64,000 nt of DNA from a bacterium (GTDB lineage: Bacteria > Planctomycetota > Planctomycetia > Planctomycetales > Planctomycetaceae): assembly GCA_016124895.1 (NCBI GenBank), contig WGMU01000033.1:22827-86826 (forward strand). The letters are read 5' to 3'. Under the pieces are notes generated by a model, which saw nothing but the letters and a program-made list of their open reading frames with translations, was not told the DNA's origin and made no database searches. The position numbers were made by a program, and so were the translations under genes. Of this stretch, positions 7,843 to 16,604 are shown piece by piece. The number at the start of each line of letters is the position of its first letter. Position 1 is the stretch's first letter.

Positions 7843-8957
7843 AGTGTTGCTTCCTGCAGTTGCTCAGACGGAGATTCCTCTGACGGCTGATCGTTCGTCG
7901 TTTCGGATTCGGCGGCTGCCCTTTCCTGCTCGATCTCTATCCGGATTTCTTCAAGGGTACGCTCACTGGGGACGTGGACGATCCAATCGTAAATGTTGAC
8001 GCCGCTCCAGCCCGACGCCGACTTAGCGAACTGCAGAATCGATACGGCATCTCCGTTAAACCGGCAACTCTTGCCGTCAATCAGTGCAGCACGCTTTTCC
8101 GGCGTCTTTCTGAAGTAGATCTCATCGCCGGCACTGAGGCGTCCTGAGTCAAATATCTCGGGCAGACGAATTCGCGTTTTCCTCGATCCAGGCTTAGTGC
8201 GTCGCGAACTTGATGGTCCATTGGAACCACCATCCTGATTCATCACGTCAACATACAGGTCTTCATAGTTCGCTACCGGGATAATCTGTTGGACGTTCAA
8301 GAGCCATGAGTTTCCAAGCTTGACCGGCTGGAGTTCGATCACGCGAATTGGCAGTTGATTCCTGGCCATCCAAGCTGCTGCCGACCGGGTATCGTCATCG
8401 AAGCCCGCTCCGATAAGCACGATTTGCTGCCGATGGTTGATCCAGGACCGGTCGATTTCATTCGCATCCATGAATTCCAGCAGCTTCTTTCTCGCCCACT
8501 CCTCTGCAGTCCGCGTTCCTCCACTGCTTTCAAGCTCTTCTCTGCAGTATTTCGCGATGTACGGTCCGTAGAGATTGGTGACGATCTCTTCAAGTGTCTT
8601 GAGCCGGGCAAGACTCGCGGCGTACCGAACGGCTTGGATCTCTGCATGATCTTTCCGTTGCTTGACATCATCCGCGTCACGTTTCACCTCAATTAGTATG
8701 AGGCCGCCAGAGCTGTCGATTGCGACGAGGTCCAAGCGTCGTCCAGATGTCGTGCGGATCTGCCGCCCAATCACTAAGAGCGTGTCAGCGCCGTCTTCGT
8801 CCATAACAGACTCAATCAAACTGACATTGTCTGCGATCAGGTTTTCGAGATGCTCTTCGGTTGCTCGTTCACCAGTTCCGTACGGGATCGATGCGAACGC
8901 GACTTCTTCAAGTTCTTCGATCTCTGTCCCGTTCTGAGGGTCAATCTTTACCAACAT
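7839..8957 (-). CDS. PD-(D/E)xK nuclease-like protein with C-terminal RAMA-like domain
   Basis: A 372-residue protein from the ATG at 8957, which has a TTGGAGTG site just upstream; a longer frame from 8993 would run into hsdR. Residues about 65-95 contain RRLDLVAIDSSGG then LILIEVKRDADD, the D-x(n)-E-x-K core of PD-(D/E)xK nucleases (DUF91/NucS-like). Residues about 260-345 (GRLSAGDEIYF, AALIDGKSCRF, SGWSGVNIYDWIV) resemble the RAMA domain linked to modified-DNA recognition. It sits between hsdR and hsdM, 20 bp after hsdR. A nuclease that reads modification state is inferred; the RAMA call is moderate. Confidence 0.7.
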   Translation of the reverse strand: MLVKIDPQNGTEIEELEEVAFASIPYGTGERATEEHLENLIADNVSLIESVMDEDGADTLLVIGRQIRTTSGRRLDLVAIDSSGGLILIEVKRDADDVKQRKDHAEIQAVRYAASLARLKTLEEIVTNLYGPYIAKYCREELESSGGTRTAEEWARKKLLEFMDANEIDRSWINHRQQIVLIGAGFDDDTRSAAAWMARNQLPIRVIELQPVKLGNSWLLNVQQIIPVANYEDLYVDVMNQDGGSNGPSSSRRTKPGSRKTRIRLPEIFDSGRLSAGDEIYFRKTPEKRAALIDGKSCRFNGDAVSILQFAKSASGWSGVNIYDWIVHVPSERTLEEIRIEIEQERAAAESETTNDQPSEESPSEQLQEATL

Positions 8958-8977
8958 TGTCACACTCCAACTGTCTC

Positions 8978-11900
8978 TCAGACGGCCTGCCAAATACCGT
9001 CGGTGATGCTGTTGAGGATTGACTCAAGTTCGCCCTTGAAGACCTTGTTAAGTCGTTCAAAACCGCCCTGAGCCTTGAATTGGCCACTGTCGAGAGCTTC
9101 CCGATCGACGATGACTTCCTGCTCAAGCTGCTTGCCGATTCGCTCCAGCCACTGACGCTGCGGCGCGGTCCATGATCGGCTGCCGATGATCTCCTGCATG
9201 GCAGCCTGCACGCGTTCGCTGTGCGAGATCAGCGGCTGGTCGAGGGCGACGTACCGAATGTAGCCGACGATGGACGCAGCGATGTCCTGATTGGTGGTCT
9301 GCTGCCAGGCAGTTCGCAGGGCGGTTTCCGTGAAACCTTCCTGGTCGAGCAGCAGACGCAGTTCCCGCAACTGGGCTCGCGTCAGTTCGCGGGGACGCTG
9401 CGTCACGACGATCAGCGCCGGAATGGCATCGGCGTTCTCCGTGATGAACCGGCGGAAGGACTCAAGGTAGTCGTCCGGACGGACTCCGCTGCCGTAACCG
9501 CGTTCAACACGACGCAGAGAATCCTCGTGGTCCGACAGAATCAGTTGCCGGCCCTGCGATACGATCTTTTCGAGGAACGGCGCCAGATCCGGCCACTGCT
9601 GCAGTTGCTCGCGGACCTCCTGCGGCGACGACGTGCGGAGCTGCGTCATCATCTGCTGCCGTGTCAGCCCGGTCATTGTCTCGAAATGCTGCGTCCGTTC
9701 CTCGTCGAGCCGCTGCAGACGCTTCGCCATGCGGACCGTCAGTTCGTCCTTGATCTGCTGCAATGGCTCGTCGTCGTCGACGGTGTTCAGTTCTTCGATG
9801 AGCCTGCCCAGAGGAATCGACGGACGCTGCACAACGGGCTTCATATCCGAATGCGATTCCAGAGCCGAGTACAGATCGACGGCGTCGAAGATGCGGAATG
9901 CCTGCTTGTGCTGGCCCGGTCCGTGCAGGTCGTCACACAGTCGCGTCGCGCGGCCGAGCATCTGTTCGTACAGAATGCGGCTCCTGACCCGGCGCAGAAA
10001 GACAATGTTCTCGATCGCCGGGACGTCGATCCCGGTCGTCAGCAGGTCGACGGTGACGGCGATGTTCGGCGTTCGCTCATTCTTGTAGTAGCGGATCAGT
10101 TCCAGTGGCCGGTCCGACTGGCCGGTGATTTTGCGGACCGTACTGGCAGGCAGTTCGCCATACCTGTCCTGCATCGCGGCACTGAGCAGGTCGGTGACCA
10201 GAACGGCGTGTGCCTCGTCGACGCAGAAAACCATCGTTTTACCGTTACGCCGCGGATCGATCTGTTCGGCCAGTTCCCGGCAGACGACTCGGTTAAAGCT
10301 TTCGGTGCGGACCTTGCGGTTGAAGGCGTCGATTTCGAGGTCGACTTCGTCAGGCGTCTCAAAACGCTCGTGCTGACCGGTGCGGCGGTTGACGACGGCC
10401 ATCTCCTGCCCGCGTTCCCAGTGCATTCCGTCTTCCGACAACTCGGTCACCAGGCGGAACGGTGGCTCGTGATCAACCAGATGGCCATCAATCACCGCCT
10501 GCCGGTAGCTGTATTCAAACACCGGCAGCCGATCGGATCCGGCAAACAGCTCGGTCGTGTGCAGGGCCGGCGTCGCGGTCAGCCCGATGCGGACGGCGTC
10601 GAACCAGTCGAGCACTCGCGTGTAGCGGGAAATGAATTCGGCCTCGCTGCGGAACGTGAGTTCCAGGTCGCTCATTTCCGCGTCCAGCCCGTATCCGCGG
10701 TGGCACTCATCGACGACAACGCAGTCGTACTCGTCAACCGACGGAGGAGCCTCCTCGGAATCCAGAACGCGTTTAACCATTGCCTGAATCGTGGCGATGT
10801 GGAGCACGGCCTCACTGCCGGTGGTCGCGTCGCCCAGACCACGCACGTTGTAGATTTCCGTGAATGACTGGAAGCTTTCGAGCTTCAGCTCGCCGAAGGC
10901 GTCAGCGGTCTGCTCGCCAAGTGCCGTGCGGTCAACCAGAAACAGCACTCGCCGGAAACGTCCGGCCTTGATCAGCCGATACACGATGCCGATGCAGGTC
11001 CGTGTTTTACCGGTACCCGTGGCCATCGCGACCAGCATCCGCCGTTGCCCGCTGATCACGGCCTGCTCGACGGCACGCACCGCAGCAAACTGGTACGGAC
11101 GGAGCGGGAGGTAAGACGCCGATTCGGTCTGGAGCCGCTGCTCGGCAGCGGGAATATCCTGCTGCAGCAGTCCGGACAGGCCCTCGGGCGAATACCACCC
11201 CGGCAGCGAACGCGGACGGTTTCGAGCCAACCGGGCGTCGAGAAACCAGACGCCGCTCTTCTCTCGAATCTGTTTCAGAAACGGGCGTCCGTTCGTCGCG
11301 AAGACGAATGGGATCCGGTAGCCGTCCCACGGACCGCCGGGCGATGCCTGGCCAGTTTCCTCCTGAAACGTACGGCTGTAGCGTTTGGCCTGTTCGAGGG
11401 CGTCGGGGATGTCTGTGCTGTAACTCTTGGCTTCGACAACCGCCACGGGAGTCAGCCCGACGAAAAGCACGTAATCTGCCGGCCCGGATTCCGTCGGCCA
11501 TTCCGCGATGGCCAGATTCCGGCCTTTGACCGGTCGAGTCCCTCGGCTGTGCTTCAAGGCGGCGCTGTCGGCTTCCCAGCCGGCCTCGCGGAGCTGTTCG
11601 TCGATCAGATGCCGCGTCGCCTGTTCGTCAAGCTGCAGTTGCTCCGCTTCTCTCTGAGCGACGGCCACCACCTCGGCTGTGCGTGCTTCATCGCTCTGAG
11701 CGTTCGCGGTGAGTTCGTCGAGCATCGCCTCGAACTCCACCCGCTCTGCCTGTGCCCGCTCTTCAGTCTCGGCAGCCAGCGAAACTGCGGCTTCAACCTC
11801 CTCGTAGAGTCGCTGAGCATCGGATTCTGCCTGCTGTCTCGCTGCAGATTGCTGTTCCGCGTTCACTTCGGCGGCAGATGCCCGTTCGGTCGCTGTGAGA

Positions 11901-12412
11901 AGCTCATCCCGCAACCGGTCGAGTTCGTCGCGAAGCTCCTGTTCCGCCGCTTCCGGGTTCGGTGGCGGGATAAACCGACCCGGAGTCGTTTTGTCGCCAG
12001 CTCCGAATGACCGGTTAAACCAGACAGCCAGTTCACGCGACAGCCGCAGGCTCTGAAGAGCATCCGACCGAGTGGATTGGCCTGGCTGATGTGCGGCGAT
12101 GTTTCCGGCTTTCCGGATGCTGTGAAACAGTTGCGCGATCTGAGAATCGAACAGGCGGCTTTCGTAGAGTCGCTGAATCAGTCGAAGCTGTGAATCTTCG
12201 GCGGCGACCTGCATCCCGATTCGAGCGGCACACTGCTGCGCGAGCAACTCTGAAAGCTGGCGAACCTTCAGCAGGCAGACGTCGGGATCGGTGAAGACGT
12301 AGCGTTCAGCCTGCGCAGCTACCTGGACCAGCAGCGAGCCGTGCTGGCTGAGGAAGCCGAAATTGACCGATTGAACGCTGCCCGACACAACCGCCTCGCC
12401 GTGCGAACTCAA
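8978..12412 (-). CDS. hsdR: Type I restriction enzyme subunit HsdR
   Basis: A 1144-residue ATP-dependent translocase and nuclease. Domains in order: a DUF4145-like helical region (1-110), a long Gln/Glu/Ala-rich coiled coil (about 150-290), the nuclease core with VAVVEAKSYS near residue 322, helicase motif I ATGTGKTRT near 462, motif II DECHRGYG near 565, motif III IGLTATPA, and a C-terminal helical part. It cuts unmodified DNA after translocation with HsdM and HsdS. The first codon is TTG at 12412; a GTG at 12388 with a GAGG site before it is an alternative. It heads the minus-strand cluster. Confidence 0.95.
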   Translation of the reverse strand: MSSHGEAVVSGSVQSVNFGFLSQHGSLLVQVAAQAERYVFTDPDVCLLKVRQLSELLAQQCAARIGMQVAAEDSQLRLIQRLYESRLFDSQIAQLFHSIRKAGNIAAHQPGQSTRSDALQSLRLSRELAVWFNRSFGAGDKTTPGRFIPPPNPEAAEQELRDELDRLRDELLTATERASAAEVNAEQQSAARQQAESDAQRLYEEVEAAVSLAAETEERAQAERVEFEAMLDELTANAQSDEARTAEVVAVAQREAEQLQLDEQATRHLIDEQLREAGWEADSAALKHSRGTRPVKGRNLAIAEWPTESGPADYVLFVGLTPVAVVEAKSYSTDIPDALEQAKRYSRTFQEETGQASPGGPWDGYRIPFVFATNGRPFLKQIREKSGVWFLDARLARNRPRSLPGWYSPEGLSGLLQQDIPAAEQRLQTESASYLPLRPYQFAAVRAVEQAVISGQRRMLVAMATGTGKTRTCIGIVYRLIKAGRFRRVLFLVDRTALGEQTADAFGELKLESFQSFTEIYNVRGLGDATTGSEAVLHIATIQAMVKRVLDSEEAPPSVDEYDCVVVDECHRGYGLDAEMSDLELTFRSEAEFISRYTRVLDWFDAVRIGLTATPALHTTELFAGSDRLPVFEYSYRQAVIDGHLVDHEPPFRLVTELSEDGMHWERGQEMAVVNRRTGQHERFETPDEVDLEIDAFNRKVRTESFNRVVCRELAEQIDPRRNGKTMVFCVDEAHAVLVTDLLSAAMQDRYGELPASTVRKITGQSDRPLELIRYYKNERTPNIAVTVDLLTTGIDVPAIENIVFLRRVRSRILYEQMLGRATRLCDDLHGPGQHKQAFRIFDAVDLYSALESHSDMKPVVQRPSIPLGRLIEELNTVDDDEPLQQIKDELTVRMAKRLQRLDEERTQHFETMTGLTRQQMMTQLRTSSPQEVREQLQQWPDLAPFLEKIVSQGRQLILSDHEDSLRRVERGYGSGVRPDDYLESFRRFITENADAIPALIVVTQRPRELTRAQLRELRLLLDQEGFTETALRTAWQQTTNQDIAASIVGYIRYVALDQPLISHSERVQAAMQEIIGSRSWTAPQRQWLERIGKQLEQEVIVDREALDSGQFKAQGGFERLNKVFKGELESILNSITDGIWQAV

Positions 12413-12686
12413 ACGCTTCTGTTCGGTCCCTGCGGACCGCTTCCCGAACGTATACCGCTACTCACAGTACGAATCCGCGAGCAAATCAGCAACTCGCGGG
12501 ACCGGAGTCGGAGCCGCAACTGTTAAACAGATCGTCTACCCTCGGAGCAGATTCAGCGTGCGTCAGACCCTCAGAAACTGAGGCTGTCTGTGACGGATCA
12601 AGAGACCTTGCGACCGTGCCTTTGGAACGTAGAATGCCCGCGATTCATAGAGGTTTCAGGAAGAATCAAGGCATCGTCAGACGAGT

Positions 12687-12731
<45 letters not shown>

Positions 12732-12740
12732 GTAAAGAAG

Positions 12741-12774
12741 AACAGCCCGTCGCATTGACTTGCGGTGGGCTGTT
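12741..12774 (+). terminator. Rho-independent terminator behind the tRNA-Pro remnant
   Basis: Arms AACAGCCC and GGGCTGTT enclose an inner CGCA/TGCG stem and are followed by TTTCTGG. It lies 12 bases past the tRNA 3' end and is probably the terminator of the original tRNA gene. Confidence 0.65.
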
Positions 12775-13140
12775 TCTGGTTTCGGGTCAATGCTTTGCGA
12801 TCATTTGCAGGTTTGGCTTTCGAAGTTCAACATGACCTCTGACTTCAACGCGTTGGCGAGTCAAACAGCCGCGAAATGCGGTCGAATAGCGGGTTACCGA
12901 GTTCAAATCCTGTCACCACATTCGTGAGTACACGACGACTCTTCGTATCACGAGTTGTTCCAGATCCAGTGGGCATTGCTGTTGGTTTCGATTTACCAAA
13001 GCGGGGTCTGGTATCATTTACGAGTTCACTCTCGGCTCGCCGGACCGCTGAGCTTGGTTGATCGGCAGCAGGACTGTAAGTGCCAACCCGCCGCGCCACA
13101 TCGGCGTGGGTTTCACTGACGTCTTCTGAACGGCGGACTC
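12775..13140. other. Gene-free stretch with a second tRNA-like scar
   Basis: No convincing gene. Bases 12901-12915 repeat the T-loop block of the tRNA-Pro remnant exactly (GTTCAAATCCTGTCA), but the flanks no longer pair as a T stem. It may be a decayed att copy. Confidence 0.4.
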
Positions 13141-14298
13141 ATGAGCGATCACTCACAGGCGCTGGGCGGCACGTGCAGCGACCGTTTCGACCCCGTGCGC
13201 GAGCTGTTCGGGACCAATCTCGAATCGGGTGAAGACCTCGGCGCCTCGCTCGCCGTCAGCATCGACGGCGAGATGGTGGTCGATCTGTGGGGCGGCTGGG
13301 CCGACGAGGCCTGCACCGTCCCGTGGACCGAAAACACGATCACCTGCGTGTTTTCCACGACGAAGACGATGACCTCGCTCGCCGCACTTCTGCTGGTGGA
13401 CCGTGGCGAACTCGACCTCGATGCAAACGTCGCCTCGTACTGGCCGGAGTTCGCAGCCCGCGGCAAACAGAAGATCAAGGTCCGCCAGTTGCTGTCACAT
13501 ACTTCGGGCGTCTCGGGCTGGGACCAGCCGGTCACCATCGACGACTTGTACGACTGGGACAAATCGACGGCCATGCTGGCAGCGCAGGCGCCTTGGTGGG
13601 AACCCGGGGCGGGTTCAGGCTACCACGCGCTGAGCTACGGCCACCTGATCGGGGAAGTGATTCGGCGCATCACCGGCCAGCGCCTCGGGGAATTCATTGC
13701 TTCGCACATTGCAGGACCGCTGGGCGCCGACTTCCACATCGGCCTGTCGCCCGTGGAGTTTCAGCGTGTCGCCAACGTGGTGGTGCCGCCGGCGCTGCCG
13801 TTCGACCCAACTCAGCTCGACCCCAATAGCTTGACATTCAAGACCTTGACCGGCCCGACCAGTTCGGCGGAACTTAGCTGGACCGAGCGCTGGCGGCGAG
13901 CCGACATCGGCGCGGCCAATGGCCACGGCAACGCCCGTTCGGTCGCGCGCATCCAATCGGTAGTGGCGTGCGGCGGCGAAGTCGATGGCGTGCGGCTGCT
14001 CGCGCCGAGGACGATCAACCAAATCTTCGAAGTGCAAAGCGACACCATCGACCTCGTGCTGGGAATACCGCTTAAGATCGGCCTCGGTTATGGCTTGCCC
14101 TGGCCGCAGGTGATGCCCTTTGTCCCGGAGGGTAGGCAGTGTTTCGGGGCCGGAGCGGGCGGCTCGATAGTGATCGCCGACGCAGATCGCCGCATGACCA
14201 TCGCCTACGTGATGAACAAGTTTGGGCAGGACGTGACGATCGTCGGACCCATCGCGGCGGCGCTGGTGGAGCGGGTGTATGACGTCATGAGTCGCTAA
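13141..14298 (+). CDS. Serine hydrolase of the class C beta-lactamase/EstB esterase family
   Basis: A 385-residue protein with the family's S-x-x-K active site (STTK at residues 72-75, in VFSTTKTMTS), a Tyr-containing second motif (GYHALSYG around residue 161) and a C-terminal GAGAGGS segment corresponding to the KTG region. There is no obvious signal peptide, which favours a cytoplasmic esterase or transacylase rather than a secreted beta-lactamase. It stands alone between tRNA-end scars at 12.7-12.9 and 14.47 kb, next to a truncated integrase, so it looks like cargo acquired with a mobile element. The substrate is unknown. Confidence 0.85.
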   Translation: MSDHSQALGGTCSDRFDPVRELFGTNLESGEDLGASLAVSIDGEMVVDLWGGWADEACTVPWTENTITCVFSTTKTMTSLAALLLVDRGELDLDANVASYWPEFAARGKQKIKVRQLLSHTSGVSGWDQPVTIDDLYDWDKSTAMLAAQAPWWEPGAGSGYHALSYGHLIGEVIRRITGQRLGEFIASHIAGPLGADFHIGLSPVEFQRVANVVVPPALPFDPTQLDPNSLTFKTLTGPTSSAELSWTERWRRADIGAANGHGNARSVARIQSVVACGGEVDGVRLLAPRTINQIFEVQSDTIDLVLGIPLKIGLGYGLPWPQVMPFVPEGRQCFGAGAGGSIVIADADRRMTIAYVMNKFGQDVTIVGPIAAALVERVYDVMSR

Positions 14299-14469
14299 GC
14301 CGCGCAACGCGCCGTTCGGCACGCGTCGGTCGTATCAACCATTTTTCGGGACTGCCCCAGGTCACCTTCTTTGAGTCCGTTTCGGGGCTCAATCCGCAAG
14401 TGTTATTACGACTGCGATTAACGACTTGGTCCAGTCGCCAAACGAGCCTGAAAAAAGTTCAATAGACGT

Positions 14470-14483
14470 CCTGTCATCCCGAC
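14470..14483 (+). other. tRNA-Pro 3'-end block (att scar)
   Basis: TCCTGTCATCCCGA is identical to the end of the tRNA-Pro remnant at 12715-12728, and the match runs two further bases on. Upstream, GTTCAA also matches, but 7 extra bases interrupt it. The tRNA body is absent. Confidence 0.55.
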
Positions 14484-14489
14484 TGACTG

Positions 14490-14525
14490 GCCGGTTTCCT
14501 CATCCGCGGGGAAACCGGCTTTTTT
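14490..14525 (+). terminator. Strong rho-independent terminator
   Basis: Perfect 10-bp arms GCCGGTTTCC and GGAAACCGGC around a 10-base loop, followed by six T. It lies 7 bases past the tRNA-end block and inside the reversed integrase frame. It would end transcription of a tRNA formerly upstream, and of the serine hydrolase now. Confidence 0.85.
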
Positions 14526-14910
14526 CCTGGGTTTTTCAGGGGTTTTCGACCGATCACGCTTCCCGGTCGCGGCGTCCGATATCGTCGCCGATCGGACAGG
14601 AAGTGACTCTGATTTCCCCCCGTGGCCAGAATCTGGGGGGAACAGTGGCGGAAGTTTTCGCTCGCCTTCACCCGTCGTGCCGGTCGCTTTGAGCATTCCC
14701 CGGTCATCCTTCCGCGGGTTGTTCAGGTCCAGAGTCGGCAGTGACTCAACCGCACCGTGAACGTCCAGCAGACGCGGGTCGGTGTAGATGTTCGCGGTCA
14801 GCGTTGGCGTACTGTGCCGCATCGCGGCTTGAGCCGTTCGCAGGGGAACGCCGGCCCGGCTGAGATGCGTTCCGAAGGTGTGACGCATCCGAGTTGAATG
14901 AAAAGTTGTT

Positions 14911-16332
14911 TCACCTCAGCCGCTGGTTGAGCTTCGCTAACAGGATTTCGACGAGTTCGGGCTGGTCGCCGGCGACGTTGCGGGTTTCGGCCTCGGGGGT
15001 GCGGTGGTCGTAGAGTTCGATGTGGCCGCCTTTGTGCTCGATCAGGCGATGGGTTGGGGTGCGGATGGTTCTGGCGTTCGTGTAGGAGATGGCATCGTGG
15101 CCGGGGGCGGTCGAGTTGTTGAGGATGGGACGCAGGGTGACGCCGTCGGAGAAATCCGGGTGCGGGAGACTGGCGAGGTCGGCGATGGTGGGGAAGATGT
15201 CGATGGTCTCGACGATCGACTCGGTGGGCTCGCCGGGGGATTTGATGCCCGGGTGCGCGATGATCAACGGCGAGTGCAGCGACTCTTCAAACAGAGCGTG
15301 CTTGCCCCAGATTGAGTGCTCGCCCAGATGCCAGCCGTGGTCGCCCCACAGGACGACGATCGTGTTGTCCACCGCGCCACGCAGCCGCAGGCGATCAAGA
15401 ATCCGGCCGACCTGGGCATCGGCGTACGACACGCAGGCCGCGTAATGGCGGCGGACTTCGGTGGCGAACTCGGAATCGGTGTTCGGATTCCAGCCCCAGC
15501 GCTGATATTTCAAGAACTCACTCGAGCCATGCCACGTCGTCCTGCCGCTCGGCTTTGACGGATGCGGAATCGGAGGCAGCTCGACGCCGTCGTACAGGTC
15601 GAGGTACTTCTGCGGCGCTCCAAACGGCAGATGCGGCCGGATGATGCCGACGGCCAGGAAGAACGGCTTGTCAGACTCGATCGAAGTGAGCTGGTCGAGC
15701 TGCCGTAGCGCTTCGTCGGTGATCAGTCCGTCGGGATAAATCGAATCCGGCCCATCGACCGACTGGAACACGGCCATCGCTTTGACGTTGCCGCGAATCT
15801 CGCCGTTCGCCAGCCCGTGCATCGCCCCACGAGGATGCTGCCACGGTCCAGCGGGTAGCAGATGACGGTCCCAGGAATTCGGCATTTCGATGATCGCGTC
15901 GTCATCCCAATCCGCTCCGCCACGACCGCCCGGATGATGCGAGACCTTGCCGACGGACACCGTCGCGTAGCCGCGGTCGCGGAACCACGCGGGAAAGCTC
16001 GGCGGCACCGAATCCGGATTCTTCTTCAACCGCTCGCCCCGCGCGAACAACGCTCCGTTTCCGTACGGGCCGTACATGCCTGTCAGCAGCGCGTACCGCG
16101 ATGCGCCACACGTCGGAGCCTGCACGTAGTGCCGCTGAAATGCCCGCCCGCGCGCCGCCAGCGCATCGATGTTCGGCGAGTGGATGTAGTCCTTCCCGAA
16201 ACAGTTCAGCTCCGGCCGCAAGTCGTCGATGCACAGCAGCAGAACATTCGGTCGCTCTGCTGCAATCGACGGGCTCACTGCGAGAAGCAGGAAAACGGCG
16301 AGCCAGAGTCGAACGGAGGTGAGGATGGTCAT
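14911..16332 (-). CDS. Secreted sulfatase, iduronate-2-sulfatase-like
   Basis: A 473-residue protein from the ATG at 16332; the open frame extends further upstream but reads through a repeat. Signal peptide: residues 1-25, cleavage near SIAA. The metal pair is D36-D37 in LCIDDLRPE. The formylglycine site is C75-G-A-S-R79, with Ala in place of the more common Pro, a variant seen in this branch. Later motifs [11 protein letters not shown] and GKHALFEES fit iduronate-2-sulfatase-like enzymes. It would hydrolyse sulfate esters of polysaccharides outside the cytoplasm after Cys-to-formylglycine maturation. No maturase or glycosidase is adjacent. Confidence 0.92.
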   Translation of the reverse strand: MTILTSVRLWLAVFLLLAVSPSIAAERPNVLLLCIDDLRPELNCFGKDYIHSPNIDALAARGRAFQRHYVQAPTCGASRYALLTGMYGPYGNGALFARGERLKKNPDSVPPSFPAWFRDRGYATVSVGKVSHHPGGRGGADWDDDAIIEMPNSWDRHLLPAGPWQHPRGAMHGLANGEIRGNVKAMAVFQSVDGPDSIYPDGLITDEALRQLDQLTSIESDKPFFLAVGIIRPHLPFGAPQKYLDLYDGVELPPIPHPSKPSGRTTWHGSSEFLKYQRWGWNPNTDSEFATEVRRHYAACVSYADAQVGRILDRLRLRGAVDNTIVVLWGDHGWHLGEHSIWGKHALFEESLHSPLIIAHPGIKSPGEPTESIVETIDIFPTIADLASLPHPDFSDGVTLRPILNNSTAPGHDAISYTNARTIRTPTHRLIEHKGGHIELYDHRTPEAETRNVAGDQPELVEILLAKLNQRLR

Positions 16333-16414
16333 TGTCACCCTGCGGGGCTGGAGGAGCGGCTTCTGTTTGCGTCGCAGATTAACAGAGTGTCGAGGAACAT
16401 TGCGAAAACACAGT

Positions 16415-16507
16415 CGGGTGGCCGGGGCTGGACTGAGTTTGCGAGGGAAGCCCCGGAATTGATCAGCCGGGGTTTCGCTCGTTCCTCTCCCCAACCCCGG
16501 CCACCCG
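16415..16507. repeat. Dispersed double-palindromic repeat, copy A
   Basis: About 93 bp with outer arms GGCCGGGGCTGG and CCAACCCCGGCC and an inner CCCCGG/CCGGGG stem. A diverged copy lies in the opposite orientation at 39085-39179. It sits between the divergent sulfatase and TctC-TctB genes. Confidence 0.8.
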
Positions 16508-16604
16508 AATGCTGAGCCCCCTCGCGGCAACTTGTGACTCTTTCCGTCCGAGGGCCGGGCTTCTATCGTGGCGGTCCGATTGTTCTGCCCGAGAGCCACC
16601 CGCC

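Larger units (their letters stand above)
14418..14907 (-). pseudogene. Truncated tyrosine integrase (C-terminal part only)
   Basis: The frame supplies the last catalytic motifs of a planctomycete-type integrase: H-x-x-R-like RHTFGTHLS, then AMRHSTPTLTANIYTDP with the His and the nucleophilic Tyr. The N-terminal DNA-binding region and the first catalytic Arg are missing. The frame continues back to the stop codon of the sulfatase at 14911-14913, so the missing part was replaced at that point. The first ATG inside is at 14888. Its tail runs through a tRNA-end block (14470-14483), as is usual for integrases whose attP overlaps the gene's end. Confidence 0.8.

Noticed and set aside
6259..7890. 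Long open frame of 543 codons on the plus strand opposite hsdM
   Set aside because: It is the mirror of hsdM in a high-GC context: no motifs, Arg/Val/Leu-rich composition, no ribosome site.
9221..10867. Open frame of 548 codons on the plus strand opposite hsdR
   Set aside because: It is antisense to the helicase region; hsdR has all motifs in the minus frame.
13141..14298. Antibiotic-resistance beta-lactamase
   Set aside because: The STTK/YxxxxY layout and lack of signal peptide fit the EstB-type esterase branch; resistance cannot be claimed.
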